DNA of 64,000 bases from Cinnamomum chago (taxonomy: Eukaryota > Streptophyta > Magnoliopsida > Laurales > Lauraceae). The notes under the pieces are model-generated. The model made no database searches. It was not told the origin of the DNA and worked only from the letters and a program-made list of their open reading frames with translations. Every line of letters starts with the position of its first letter. The first letter of the stretch is position 1. Shown in pieces: positions 42,603 through 54,241 of the stretch. Location of the stretch: NCBI GenBank assembly GCA_038049695.1, contig CP142451.1, positions 45,209,001 to 45,273,000 of the forward strand. The letters run 5' to 3'. A program made the translations under genes and the position numbers.

Positions 42603-44647
42603 AATTTGATGGCAACTTACTCAACACCGAATTTTACACACTAAGTCTTCAGCTCCCCCTAAGCTGGACACGTCTTGAAATCTCTTGGATGCTCCTTCTC
42701 TTAGCTTGGGCTCTGGGTCCTTTTCTTCATTCTTCTTGATGCTTGGAGCTTGATCATTCTTCAAGCTTTCTTTTCATCTTTCTCTCTATAGCCAAGCATC
42801 TTCTTTAGCTCCCAAGCTTTCTTTCTTCTTTCAACTCTCCCCCTTTGACCATGCACTCTCTCTATCTTTGGCAAGATATGCATTCTCTCCCCCTGTAGAA
42901 GATCATACAATATCTCCCCTTAGAAAGCTTGGACATTCTCTTCCCCTTTAGATAACTTGAATGTTCTCTCCCCTTTGACATCAAATTGGAAAGGTACCTA
43001 CACACATGAAATAAGGAAAATACCTTTTAGAAGCACCTGTTAACAAAAGAAATCGAAAATGAAATACATAACAGGTTATCATGTATGGAACTAATCTCTA
43101 AGGGTTCAAAGCCAATGCAAGGGTCAATTTGATCAAAACTAATACTTCCTATGAAGGTTTACACTCCCCCTCAATCCATTCTCTCCTTTTGTCAAACTTT
43201 TGACAAAGATATAACTATTTGGTTCAAGAAGAAGATGGTTTAACCAATTGAGGGTCAACTTCAAGGAAAGGATTACACACGTTTAACTATAGAGCACAAT
43301 ATGATCAAATTACCAAAAGAGAGCAAGGTCAAGGCGATCATGGATACCAATTGGTAAAATAAAGAATACCAATTGAGATTCAATGATAAGACTATAAAAT
43401 CAATCACTCTAAAATGGAGTTATAAAGAATATAACTATTAAGATAAATCCAAATTAGAGCTATCCATGATGAAATGGGGTTTACTAAACACAGCATCAAT
43501 CAATTTAACTATGAAAATCATATGCTATGAAAGTTTTGAAATCATTTCATTCAATCAAGAACTATGACTATCATGTGCAAGATGAGTGAAATGAAATTCA
43601 AACATGAAGCCAACCTCAACTAATAACCAACCAAGATTATGAATACATAAACATGGTGATCATGAGATTTTCCTATATGAGCAAGAGAGGTGGCAAACAT
43701 GAAAATTATGATGCTAATGAAATGTGACATGGAACAAAAATATATGACTATGAAGTTCAATCCAATGTACACAAGGTCTATCATATTCTCAAGATAAGAC
43801 ATCAATTGGATATGAAATCAATCGAAAATTATATTAAATGAAACCAATTGAATATGACAACATGATTAATAGCAAGGATGTGACAAACACAAAATTCCAT
43901 CAAGCATCATAAAAGGATATTCATCACTTATAATGATATAACTAATGAGCATAGTGATGAACAAAATAAATTGCAATGCAAAAGGGTATAACTAGGTAAT
44001 GCATGCAATTCTCAAAGTGTCAAAATCATATGAATTCAACAACTAAGATATCCATCAAACATATAGAAATACGAGGAATGGATTTCAAAGAGTTTCATAT
44101 GATCAAGACCACTACTATGAAGTTGAAACATGTATAAGGATGACATCACTTAGAGAATACACATGAATCAACATCATAACCATAAAAAAAATGACTCGAA
44201 AGCATAAAGGATGGATTTGGGTACTAGTATGGTTTCTACAAATATAACTAATATCACAACCATACATGAAACCAATTGACATTTGCATATAAAAAAAATG
44301 CAACTAAAAGAGCAAAGATGCAAATGGCTTAAAACGACAATCGATCATGACTAATCTAGCTATGAAAGCTTTTGAAATTACAATCAATTGATCATATATA
44401 GAAATGCAATGCGAGAGATATAACTCAATGTGAGCAAAAAACAAATCTACCATGATGAAATTATAATCAAATGATTTTGAAAACCATGATGTGAAACTAG
44501 AATGGTGTATGAAGACAAAATCAATTGATCACAAAGAAACAATGCATTTTAATAAATGTAACTATCAAAGAACAAAATGCAAATGTATCATGACCAACAA
44601 TATGATTTAACTATTAAAGGATAGGTTGGTCAATGAGGTTCAAGGCC
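42603..44647 (-). other. Non-coding region downstream of gag in element B
   Basis: Two kilobases where an autonomous element would have pol. The first 400 bp are CT-rich on the plus strand (CTCCCCCTTTGAC words). From about 43200 on it is AT-rich with roughly fifteen words of the type TATAACTA and many CAATTG-containing words. It is collinear with 57557-59959 of element C. No coding region is supported. Confidence 0.7.
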
Positions 44648-46098
44648 TTAAGGTTTGTCTAAGTATCTAACTTTAGGAATCGACCTAAGGTCTTGAGAGG
44701 GTTGATCTTTGAGGTCTAGTTTGGAAGTCCCACCAACTTTAGGAGATTTGACTTGATAAATTTTCAATTTGGACTTCTCACCATGATATTTAGATTTGAC
44801 TAAATTTAGCTTAGATTGGTGATTAGTCTTTTGAGGTTGGTGAGTTTGTTTCTTAGGGGATTGATTCATTTTTCTTTTCTTCTTATTTTCTCCCTTTACT
44901 TGAATTTTGAATTTTAAATTTAACTTTGTTACTTTCTTCAAAAGTTCTTTCAAGTGTTGATTTAAGGGAGATAGGTTGAGAAGGTTTTTGTTCATAGATT
45001 CTTTTAAACTTGGTTTAACTTGTTTAAACTTCTTAGAATCTATCTTAGGAGACTCCATTTTAAATGATTTAACTTGTTTAATCTTTTTGGAGTCTTCCTT
45101 GATTTTTAGTGTCTTACCCTTCATAGATTTAGATTCTATCTTTTTGGGTTCAAAGATGGGTTTAGACACATGGCTTCTTCTTAGTTTGCACTCAAACCTA
45201 AAATGCCCTTCAATGCCACAAAAATTACATTTAGTCATGGGCAAGGAAGAATGAGTACTAGAGAATGAGGACTCACCTTTCACAAAAGTGTTGGTGAAGC
45301 TAATGTCATGTGAAATATTCCTATCAAATCCAAGACTCGTCCTATCTCTTTGAGATTTACCCAATTTAAATAACTTTTCAAATCTCACTTCACCTTGGGT
45401 AAACTTGCACTCATACTTTTGTTTGTAGCTTTCAAGTTGAGTGACTTTGTTTATAAGGATTGAGTTTTCATTTTTAACTTTTGATAATTCATATTCAATT
45501 TCCTTATAGTTGATTAGTTCGTCATGGCCAAGTTTTAAATCAAATTTAAGTTCATTAATAACATTAGATCCAAGTTCTAAAGTTTTTATCTTATTTTGTG
45601 CATTAGATAAATTTTCCTTAGAAATGGTCAATTTGGATTCTAGGTTGTTAATGTTTTTGTCTTGCCTTTGTAATTGATCTCTTAGTTTTGAATTTTCCTT
45701 TTTAAGATCATCATTTCCTATCTTTAATTCAATAGATCTTCTTTAATATTAGATAGGTTATGCAAAGAGATCATAAACTTAGAGTCTAAGCATTGTATAA
45801 TTTCTTCTTTTTCTCTAAGTTCATCTTTTGAAGAAACTAATTCTTTGTTTAGATTTTTAGATTCTTCTCTTAATTTTTTATTTTTCTTATCAAGCTCTAA
45901 GGACAAAGTATATAATTCCTCATAGGCTTGTTGAAGGTCATCTTCATTATAATAATTTTCTTCTTCTTTTAAATCAAATTGAGATTCATTAATTTGAGGG
46001 TTTGAATCTCCAATAGATGGAAGAAAGAGGGGTCTACAGGAATCTACACAAGAATCTAAACAATCTATCATAGTAGAATCCATTCTAATGATTTTCAT
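44648..46098 (-). pseudogene. Capsid-less Gag-like protein of element B
   Basis: The ATG at 46098 opens an acidic segment, then a long Lys/Glu-rich coiled coil (QQAYEELYTLSLELDKKNKK). A frameshift near 45737 joins it to the 327-codon part ending at 44648. That part continues the coiled coil, then has a zinc knuckle CNFCGIEGHFRFEC (45188-45229), repeated Lys/Ser-rich words (SKKIKQVKSFK, SKKFKQVKPSLK) and a basic tail. The capsid domain, first zinc knuckle, protease and pol of element A are absent. RNA binding is inferred from the zinc knuckle and basic tail. The partner in element C is about 85% identical by eye. Confidence 0.8.
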
Positions 46099-46183
46099 GA
46101 AAGCACAACACTAGGGTTTTGACTCTAGGTTTTTACACCTAATCAAGAGTTCCAAAACACTTGATCCTAAAATAGAGCACGAG

Positions 46184-46195
46184 GCTCTGATACCA
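46184..46195 (-). other. Primer binding site of element B
   Basis: The minus strand reads TGGTATCAGAGC two bases inside the LTR end at 46198. Confidence 0.88.
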
Positions 46196-46197
46196 AT

Positions 46198-46402
46198 TGA
46201 AAGTCTTGGGATCCTAACCCTAGAGGGGGGGGTGAATAGGGTGAGCTACAATAAGTGACCAATTATGACAAATTTTAACTTCTTAAAATAACTAGTCACA
46301 AGTGATGATTTATCAAACAAGATGCGGAAGCTAATAAAAACAATCACCACAAGCATTCACCATCACACAATGAATTATAGCGGTTCGACCTCAATGCCTA
46401 AA
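46198..46402 (-). mobile_element. 5' LTR of element B, terminal 205 bp
   Basis: Starts TGAAAGTCTTGGG on the plus strand and matches 40849-41052 until ATGCCTA, where the Tekay LTR begins. The rest of this LTR should lie beyond the Tekay element, outside the window. Confidence 0.88.
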
Positions 46403-47604
46403 TGTTAGACCCTGACCCAGACTATTTCGATTAGTGTGCATTAGTGTGTGTTTAGTCCTAAGTGGGTTTAGTTGTCGTTGGGTTAGAATAATTAGTTTAG
46501 TCTTGGACATAGCTTTGGAAATTTTGAGAACGTTTAGTATTAGTCAAACACACTCAGGAAGGCCTGAGTGCACGTATAAGCTTGGGAGGATCGTATCGGT
46601 TTCCGTGTATTTGTGATTTTGATTTCATTTGAATGATTTTTCTATGAGTTACAACTTTCCTTTTCAGCCCATTCATGCTTGAAGCCCAAAAACCCAAGTT
46701 CTGACCCAAAGAGGGTAAAATTGTCTTTTATACACAAATCTGGACACAAATTTCAAGATCTCAAAACCATGTCAAAAAATATACTTTTTGGAAACTAGAT
46801 AGTTCGAGGATCATTTTATCCTTCTTCGTCGAGTTCATTCGAGGCCCGCAAGATCATGTTTTTGTCATTACAAGGTTCAAGTTCATTGGGTCCCACTTGC
46901 AAGTGCTTTAAGTCAACTCCCTCTCTTTCCCTCCTTTCACTCTCAACCCAAACCCTAGAGCAACCAAGAGGAGAAAGCTTTTCCCTCCATTTTTATTTCT
47001 CTTGAATGATCAAGCTAGAGGTCTCCAAATGGAATCCCAAGACTATCATCTTCTTCCTCTCACCCTAAGCTTTCCATTGATGCAAATTTCTTGAAGTTCC
47101 TTGTTGGGCAAGAGCTCCATTTTCCTTCATTCCTCTTGTTTGACTTTTTCTAGGTAAGAGTTTCAACCCATACCTTTCATGGAGTCTTTTAGTTCCTTAA
47201 AAACCATGTTTTTCATGTTTACAAACCCTTTTGAGAAAATGGGTTCTTTGTTTTTATTTTTGTTGAGCTTGAGTGGTTTTCCCTTGGGATTCTTGTAGTG
47301 TTGGAATATCTTGAGTGAAGTGCTTGAAGAGGATTGTTTAGCAATTGGGCAAAGGCAAGTAATCTCTATAGGATCATTGTTGCATGTGTATTTTTGGTTT
47401 CATTGTTATCCCAGAAATTTTGCATATGAACATGTTTATAAGCTTCATGATCATGTTTTCCTTGGATTGAATGTTTGAAATTGTGAAAAAAATGTGTGTT
47501 TTACCCTTGGAGAGCTTGGAGGCTCAAGGAGTACAGGTGGAATGAGAAATAAGAAGAAGGGAAGAAGAAAACGTGAAAAATCTGAACTCAACTGCATTTC
47601 CCGT

Positions 47605-48015
47605 GCAGTAGCGGTCAGCCGCTGGTCAGCTGGCGGCTAGCCGAAATCCTCATTTCGGTTAACCGCGAGCTGACCGAGCTTGGCGGTTCCCTTTCCAGAA
47701 GCTGGCTTTTCGACAGTGGATTTCGGTCAGCTAGCGGCTGGCCGCCATATCCCATTTCGGCTAACCGCTGGCCAACCGAACGTTTTCGGCTCCTTTTCCC
47801 GAGAGCTAAGTTTCAGACCTGGTTCCAGCGGTCAGCTTACGGCTAGCCGTCAGGTCGCTTTTCGGCTAACTGTGAGCCAACCGAAGTCAGTTCGGTTTCT
47901 TTTCCAGAGAGCTGCGTTGGACCTGGATTTCCAGCGGTCAGCATGTCGGTCAGCTGGTGGCTAGCCGCCAGATCCTAGTTCGGCTAGCCGACACCTGACC
48001 GCGAGCTGACCGAAA
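47605..48015. repeat. Four ~105-bp dyad units with CGGCTAGCCG core
   Basis: Each unit starts near AGCGGTCAGC, has CGGCTAGCCG and, after about 10 bp, the inverted words CGGCTAACCGC and GAGCTGACCG. Units are linked by TTTTCCAGAGAGCT and ACCTGGATTTCC. Thus GGTCAGC and GCTGACC bracket each unit and could form a long hairpin. The 3' LTR has the same series (55425-55677 and 63417-63600). Confidence 0.85.
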
Positions 48016-49343
48016 TTGACAAATTGCCTGTTTTGAAGAGTATTTGCAAGAATGAAAACTAGAACATGTTAAGTGGCCTTTAGCCTGACATTGTGTACTC
48101 AAAACCCGAGATGTCCTTGAACTTCCAGGGCACCAATTCTATTTTTAATTCCGACATTTGGGCTTCGGTTACACAAAGACCATCCAAAGGTCCTTACATG
48201 TGATTGATAGACTTTGTGTTCGTACTTTGGTTTTGATATAACGAATATCATCATGGACTCGTTTTGAAGTTTAAGTACAAGCTCGTTTTGAAGATGTGTT
48301 CAAGAAAAATGGGTCACTTCCTAAGCGTGTTATGCATATTAATTATGCCTTTTACTAGTCGTGTTCGTCGTGTTTTGATAAGTGACTTTCCCCTTTTTAC
48401 CTCGACATGTTTTGATAGTGTTTCGCGTGTTTTGTGCATTCATGAATTAAGTGAACACCACTGAGCTTGGACTGCCCTTTCAGTTTGATCCACTGTCTGG
48501 GGTCCTTAAACATGTGGAGTGTTTGCAGACTGGTCGTGTATTTATTACACATCGTGCGTGTCCTGTTCCGCGGCCGGAAATCCCTATATATGTGGGAATC
48601 GTGTCATGATTATATTATGTATATCGTGCTTGTCGTGCGTGCTTGCTCTTTTCATTATATATGATAGAGAAAGGATGGGCTCTTTGTGGATTCTAACTAT
48701 TCATGATAATATATGTATCCATGCTAATTTGTTTTAGTATCTCAGCTTTGTTATGTATTCTTGAAAATGTACCTCAGTCAATTGAGTATTTCAAATCAGT
48801 GAGTCGTGTTGATGATTTTCTTAAAATGTATATGGTTCCATGCTTGTACCTAAATTGATTACCTGCCAAACCGTTGTGTTTGACCCTTGTTTGTTGGTGC
48901 CCAGGTGCAGGTGACGTTGCCTTTGAGGAGGAGCGTCCGGAGGAGGCTTTTGAGCCACCCCCAGTTAGAGAGTGGCAGCCTGACGATGTCAACTAGACGT
49001 CGGGCGGGTTCTTGAGTTTCACCATTTTTGTCATGGGGTTCTTTTATTGTTTTGAGAATTGTATTGGCCTGTGTTGGCCTCTTATGGGATGTAACTAAAA
49101 CTTAACTTACTTTTGTATTAGTCTCAAAACTTGAATCTTGATGGGAATGCCATATTAACTCCTTTCTTTTGATACTATGTCTTGTTATTATTTGTCATAG
49201 CACTTAAGAATTTATTGGTGCTTATCTTGATGTGATTTTTTACACGCTTCCGCAAACTTGATCGTGTGAGACAGATTCCGTGTGCTTTGGGAATCCTCAC
49301 TGCGGGAACCTGTGGGAAAACATAACAACCACCAAATCAACAC

Positions 49344-49378
49344 GTCGCGGGCCCGGGGTTCCGTTCCGGGGCCGCGAC
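49344..49378 (+). other. Stem-loop at the 3' end of the Tekay LTR
   Basis: GTCGCGGGCCCGG (49344-49356) pairs with CCGGGGCCGCGAC (49366-49378) with one mismatch, one base before the LTR end and six before the primer site. Confidence 0.75.
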
Positions 49379-49383
49379 AGGAC

Positions 49384-49395
49384 TGGTATCAGAGC
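49384..49395 (+). other. Primer binding site of the Tekay element
   Basis: TGGTATCAGAGC, complementary to the initiator-Met tRNA 3' end. Confidence 0.9.
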
Positions 49396-49540
49396 AGGAG
49401 TTGTTTCAGGCACTTAAAAGAAACTAGAAAGGTTATAGGAACATGGTGAGGATTCGTGAGTTCGATAGATCCGTTCGTATAGGGCCTTAGAAGCCCTTAG
49501 ACCATGATCATTGTGTACTAACTCCTTGTTTTACAGCACT

Positions 49541-50446
49541 ATGCCTCCAAGAAAAGCTCCAAACCATAATGCTTCAGGCAGTAATCAGAACGAGTCAGAC
49601 ACATCTAATACACCAACAGCTACACAGTTTCAAGAACTAATGCAAGTTATGATAGCGCAACAAAGGCAGGCTAATGAGAACCAAACAAGATTCCAAGAAC
49701 AGTTAGCTAAGAAAGATGAAGAAATGACTCAAGTTCAGAGACAACTTCTGGAAGTCCTTCAGAACAGGAATTTAGCTCCACCACTACAACCCTTGGGTCC
49801 GCAGATTGTCATTCATAATAGGGATCATGACCCTAATGCGCTATTTGAGAAATTCAGGAAGAGAGCACCGAAGGAGTTTTCGGGCAATGAAGACCCGTTA
49901 GTGGCAGATGACTAGCTAGCTAATACCGAGAAAATCTTTGATGTCTTCACGTGCACAGGTAGACAGAAGGTCAACCTCACAGCTTCACTATTCTATGGGC
50001 TTGCTGATAGGTGGTGGCAAACAGTTAAGGACCCATACATGGCAATGGCTAACGAAGTTGCGTGGGCAGCGTTCAAGACACAGTTTCAGGATAAGTACAT
50101 TCCCTCTCATGTTAATAGGCAGAAGGCTATCGAATTTCAGCAGCTCACGCAAGGCAACATGACGGTACTAGACTATGTCACCAAGTTTGAGAGATTGGCT
50201 AGATATGCCACCGAGTTGATTGACACGGAGAAAAAGAAGATAACAAAGTTTTTCGAGGGGTTGAATCCCATTATTATGAGAGATGCAATAGTGGTAGTTC
50301 CACCAGCTACGTATGATGAGGCGGTCAAATGGGCATACAAGTTTGAGGATATTAACAACATGATCGTTCAAGACATGAAACAACACTAAAAGCAGCAGAA
50401 TCAGAAGCAGCAGCACAACAAGAAACAAAGGCAAGAACAAGGTCAA
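49541..50446 (+). pseudogene. Tekay gag
   Basis: The ATG at 49541 follows TTACAGCACT and starts MPPRKAPNHN, a typical chromovirus Gag start. A Gln-rich coiled coil (codons 40-85) precedes the capsid domain, with FRKRAPKEFSG, ASLFYGLADRWW, FQDKYIPSHVNRQKAIEF and LTQGNMTVLDYVTKFERLARYA. TAG at 49913-49915 stands where relatives have Trp, and TAA at 50387-50389 comes before a Gln-rich stretch. The frame is otherwise the same as pol downstream, so gag and pol were one polyprotein. Gag forms the particle. Confidence 0.9.
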
Positions 50447-53400
50447 GTGAGACAGGGTTGTGGACATTGTGGCAAGAATCATGAAACTCATGAATGTCGT
50501 AAGGCCATGGGTGCCTGTTTCAAGTGTGGGGCTATGAACCATGCAATCAAGGATTGCCCACAACTTCAGAATCAAGGGAACAGAAGCCAACAGCAGAGAC
50601 AAGCAGCCCCTCAGAATCAAGCACCAGTTCAGAGTCAAGTTAGACCACCTCAGCAGCAGCAGCAGGCTAGGCCACCAGCACATAATCAGAATGCTCGTCC
50701 TCCACAACAGAACAGACATGGCCAAGGAAGGCAGAATCAAGCACCGAATAGGCTACAGATGCATGGACGTTTATATTATCTCAACCGTGCAGATGCTGAA
50801 GCTGCAGGAGACGTGGTAGAAGGTAAACTTCTTGTTTGTGGGGTAGAAGCCCAGATTTTGTTTGACCCTGGATCCACGCATTCCTTTTCATCCCCTAGTT
50901 TTGCTAAGATGATTGATGCACCATGTAGTGAGTTGGATTACATTCTAGTAGTAACCACTCCAGTAGGGAAACAAGTTGTGTGTAGAACCTCTTACCCTAG
51001 CTGTACAATTTTGTTAGGAGATGTGAATTTACCGGCCAACCTCATTGTTTTAGACATGCATGATTTTGACGTCATTTTAGGCATGGATTGGTTAGAAGCA
51101 TATCATGCCACCATGGATTATTTTAGTAAAACCATAACATTTAGATTCCAAGGACCACAGGCAAAATTGATATTTCAGGGGAACAGGAGAAAAACTCAGA
51201 TAGGGTTTATTTCAGTTTTGAAGGCAAGCAGATTAGTTCAGAATGGATGTCAGGCATTTATTGCGTTTATCACGGAGGATAAACAGTTCCAATGGGTGGA
51301 GGATATCCCCATTGTGTGTGAATTTCCGGATGTTTTTCCAGAAGAAATCCCGGGATTACCACCAATCAGAGAAGTTGAGTTCACTATTGAGCTCCTACCA
51401 GGGATGGCTCCGGTCTCGATTGAGCCATACAGAATGGCTCCAGCAAAAATGGGTGAACTAAAACTCCAGTTGCAGGATTTGTTGAGCAAAGGCTTTATTA
51501 GGCCAAGTGTTTCACCTTGGGGAGAACCGGTGTTGTTTGTGAAAAAGAAGGATGGAAGCTTGAGAATGTGCATCGACTACAGGAAATTGAACCATGTGTC
51601 CATAAAGAACAAATATCCATTGCCAAGGATAGACGAATTGCTTGATCAATTGCAAGGAGCGGCCTATTTTTCTAAGACAGAGTTGAGGTCAGGGTACCAT
51701 CAGTTGAGAGTTAGAGACTCAGATGTTCAGAAAACAGCCTTTAGAACAAGATATGGGCACTACGAGTTCTTAGTGATGCCCTTTGGTTTGACAAATGCAC
51801 CCGCAGTCTTTATGGCTCTTATGAACAAAGTCTTTGCACCCTATCTGGATCACTCTACGGTAGTATTTATTGATGATGTCCTTGTGTATTCCAAGAATAA
51901 GAAGGAGCATGAAGAACATTTGAGGACAGCGTTGCAGCTTTTGAGGGACAACCAACTTTATGCAAAACTCAGTAAGTGCGAATGCTGGTTAGAGCAAGTT
52001 GCTTTTCTAGGCCACATCATCTCCAGAGAAGGTTTAGTAGTTGATCCAGCCAAGATAGAGGCAGTTGTTAATTGGGTGAGGCCAAGCAGTGTGACAGAAA
52101 TTAGAAGCTTTTTAGGGTTAGCAGGCTATTACAGAAGATTTGTCCAAGGTTTTTCGTCCATTGCAGCACCGTTGACAAAATTGACTAAGAAGAATGTCCC
52201 ATTTGTTTGGACCAAACAGTGTGAAACAAGTTTTCAAGAGTTGAAAGAAAGGTTAACCACAGCCCCAATCCTTGCGTTACCCTCGAGCAACGACGGATTT
52301 ATTGTTTATACAGATGCTTCGAATGTGGGACTAGGTTGTGTATTGATGCAGGATGGCAAGGTGATTGCTTATTGCTCGAGACAGTTGAAGGACCATGAGA
52401 AGAACTATGTAACTCATTACTTGGAATTGGCAGCAGTTGTTTTTGCTTTGAAGATGTGGAGACATTATCTCTACGGAGTGAAGTTTGAAGTCCATTCAGA
52501 TCACCGAAGCTTACAATATTTGTTCTCGCGGAAGGATTTAAATATGAGACAGAGACTGTGGATGGAGTATATCAATGATTATGACTTTCCAATCAAATAT
52601 CACCCAGGCAAAGTGAATGTTGTAGCTGATGCATTGAGCAAGAAATCAGTGGTCATGGCCAGTTTGAGAGGAATTGGTGTCTTACAGCAGTTTGAAGAGT
52701 TGGGTGTAGAAGTGCAAACCCTGAAATTAGGTGTGATGTTAGCAAATATGACAGTATCAGAACCTACCTTCATCCAGAAGATCAAGGAAAGTCAGTTGCA
52801 AAACCTGGACTTGGCTAAGATAGTAGAGGTTATTACAGAACGTCCAGATTTCAAGATGGTGAATGGAATATTGTATTTCCGTGACCGGTTGTGTGTACCA
52901 AAAGTGGATGATTTGAAGAGTGAAATAATGAATGAAGCTCACAGTACGAGGTATTCTAGGCATCGGGGTAGCACGAAGATGTACCACAATTTAAAGAATA
53001 GATTTTGGTGGAACAACATTAAGAGGGAGATAGCAACTTTTGTGTCCCGTTGTCTAACTTGCCAGTTGATTAAAGCAGAGCATCAGAAGCCCCCAGGTTT
53101 GTTACAACCGTTGGAGATACCGGAGTGGAAATGGGAGCACATCACCATGGATTTCGTTTCCGGGTTTCCTAATACCAAGAAGGGAAATAATGCGATTTGG
53201 ATCATGGTAGATCGTCTGACAAAGTCTGCTCATTTCATTCCAATGAAGACAGGGAACATGATGCATATGGCACCACTTGCAAAGTTATTCGTTGATGAAA
53301 TTGTTAGTAAACATGGTCAGCCCGTCTCCATTACTTCAGACAGAGACAGTAGGTTTGTTTCAAAGTTTTGGAAAACTGTTCATGAGTCGATGGGTACCAA

Positions 53401-53461
53401 ACTCCAGTTCAGCACGGCATATCATCCTCAGACAGATGGTCAGTTAGAAAGGACGATATAG
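50447..53461 (+). pseudogene. Tekay pol: protease, RT, RNase H, integrase core
   Basis: A 1004-codon open stretch in frame with gag. Residues 24-37 are a zinc knuckle ([14 protein letters not shown]), 139-147 the protease site but as DPG instead of DSG/DTG. RT follows with IDYRKLN and FIDDVLVYS (catalytic Asp 476/477), then RNase H (Asp 623 in [10 protein letters not shown]) and the integrase zinc domain (CLTCQ). Integrase D902, D965 and E1001 have the D-D-35-E spacing. The stretch ends with TAG at 53459-53461, where relatives have Gln before TLEDM. The protease change alone would probably inactivate it. Confidence 0.93.
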
Positions 53462-54180
53462 ACTCTTGAAGACATGTTTCGTGCATGCGTATTGGATTTC
53501 AAGGTTCAGTGGGATGAGTGCTTACCGCTTGTGAATTTGCTCATAACAATAGTTACCACTCTAGCATCGGTATGGCACCTTTCGAGGCACTTTATGGTAG
53601 AAGATGCAGAACTCCGGTTTGCTGGGAAGAAGTCGGTGAGCGCAGTTTTCATGGACCGATGATAGTTGGAGAGACAAGTGACAAGGTCAAGCTAATTCAG
53701 GAACGTTTGAAGATCGCCCGAAGTAGGCAGAAGAGTTATGCAGATACTCGCTGAAGAGAATTGCAGTTTCAGGTGGGTGACAAAGTGTTTTTGAACATCT
53801 CACCAGTTAGAGGAACTTTGAAATTCGGACAAAAGGGCAAATTGTCTAGAAGGTTTATTGGTCAGTATGAAATTTTGAGCAAGATTGGAGATGTCGCTTA
53901 TAGACTTGTGTTACCGCCGGAACTCTCCGGGGTGCACAATGTATTTCATGTTTCGATGCTCAAGAAATACGTCTCTAGTCCTTCACATATACTACAGCAC
54001 GAGCCTTTGGAGATTCGAGAAGATGCCTCGTATGTGGAAAAGCCGATCAGGATCATTGACACCAAAGAGCAAGAATTGAGAAATCGGACTATTCATTGGG
54101 TCAAGGTACTTTGGGAAAATCACGAGCCTGAGGAAGCCATCTGGGAATTGAGAGAGCAAGTGCAGAGGAAGTATCCATAG
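53462..54180 (+). pseudogene. Tekay integrase C-terminus with chromodomain
   Basis: Directly continues pol. A one-base deletion near 53534 shifts the frame before EFAHNNSYHSSIGMAPFEALY. TGA at 53752-53754 stands where relatives have Arg (RRREL). The last part, 53755-54180, is open and has the GPY/F-like segment RRFIGQYEILSKIGDVAYRL and PELSGVHNVFHVSMLKKY. The chromodomain (IREDASYVEKPIRI, VKVLWENHEPEEAIWE) ends with KYP before TAG at 54178. In chromoviruses this domain is thought to direct integration toward marked chromatin. Confidence 0.9.
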
Positions 54181-54228
54181 CTTTTACCAGAGGTAATTGT
54201 TTGTTTTATTTGGTGGACCAAATATCCT

Positions 54229-54241
54229 AAGGGGTGGAGGA
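54229..54241 (+). other. Polypurine tract of the Tekay element
   Basis: AAGGGGTGGAGGA immediately before the 3' LTR start at 54242. Confidence 0.8.

Larger units (their letters stand above)
46403..49379 (+). mobile_element. 5' LTR of the Tekay element
   Basis: Starts TGTTAGACCC and ends GCCGCGACA, 2977 bp, five bases before the primer site. It aligns with 54242-55677 plus 63417-64000. In the first 300 bp there are about a dozen substitutions plus a 10-bp difference near 46438; a 17-bp difference near 46660 lies between AGCCCA direct repeats. The five bases before it (CTAAA) should be one half of the target duplication; the other half is outside the window. Confidence 0.92.

Noticed and set aside
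50168..50740. 190-codon Leu-rich minus-strand frame inside Tekay gag
   Set aside because: Exact shadow of the gag-pol frame; Leu/Ser richness mirrors Gln and Lys codons on the coding strand.
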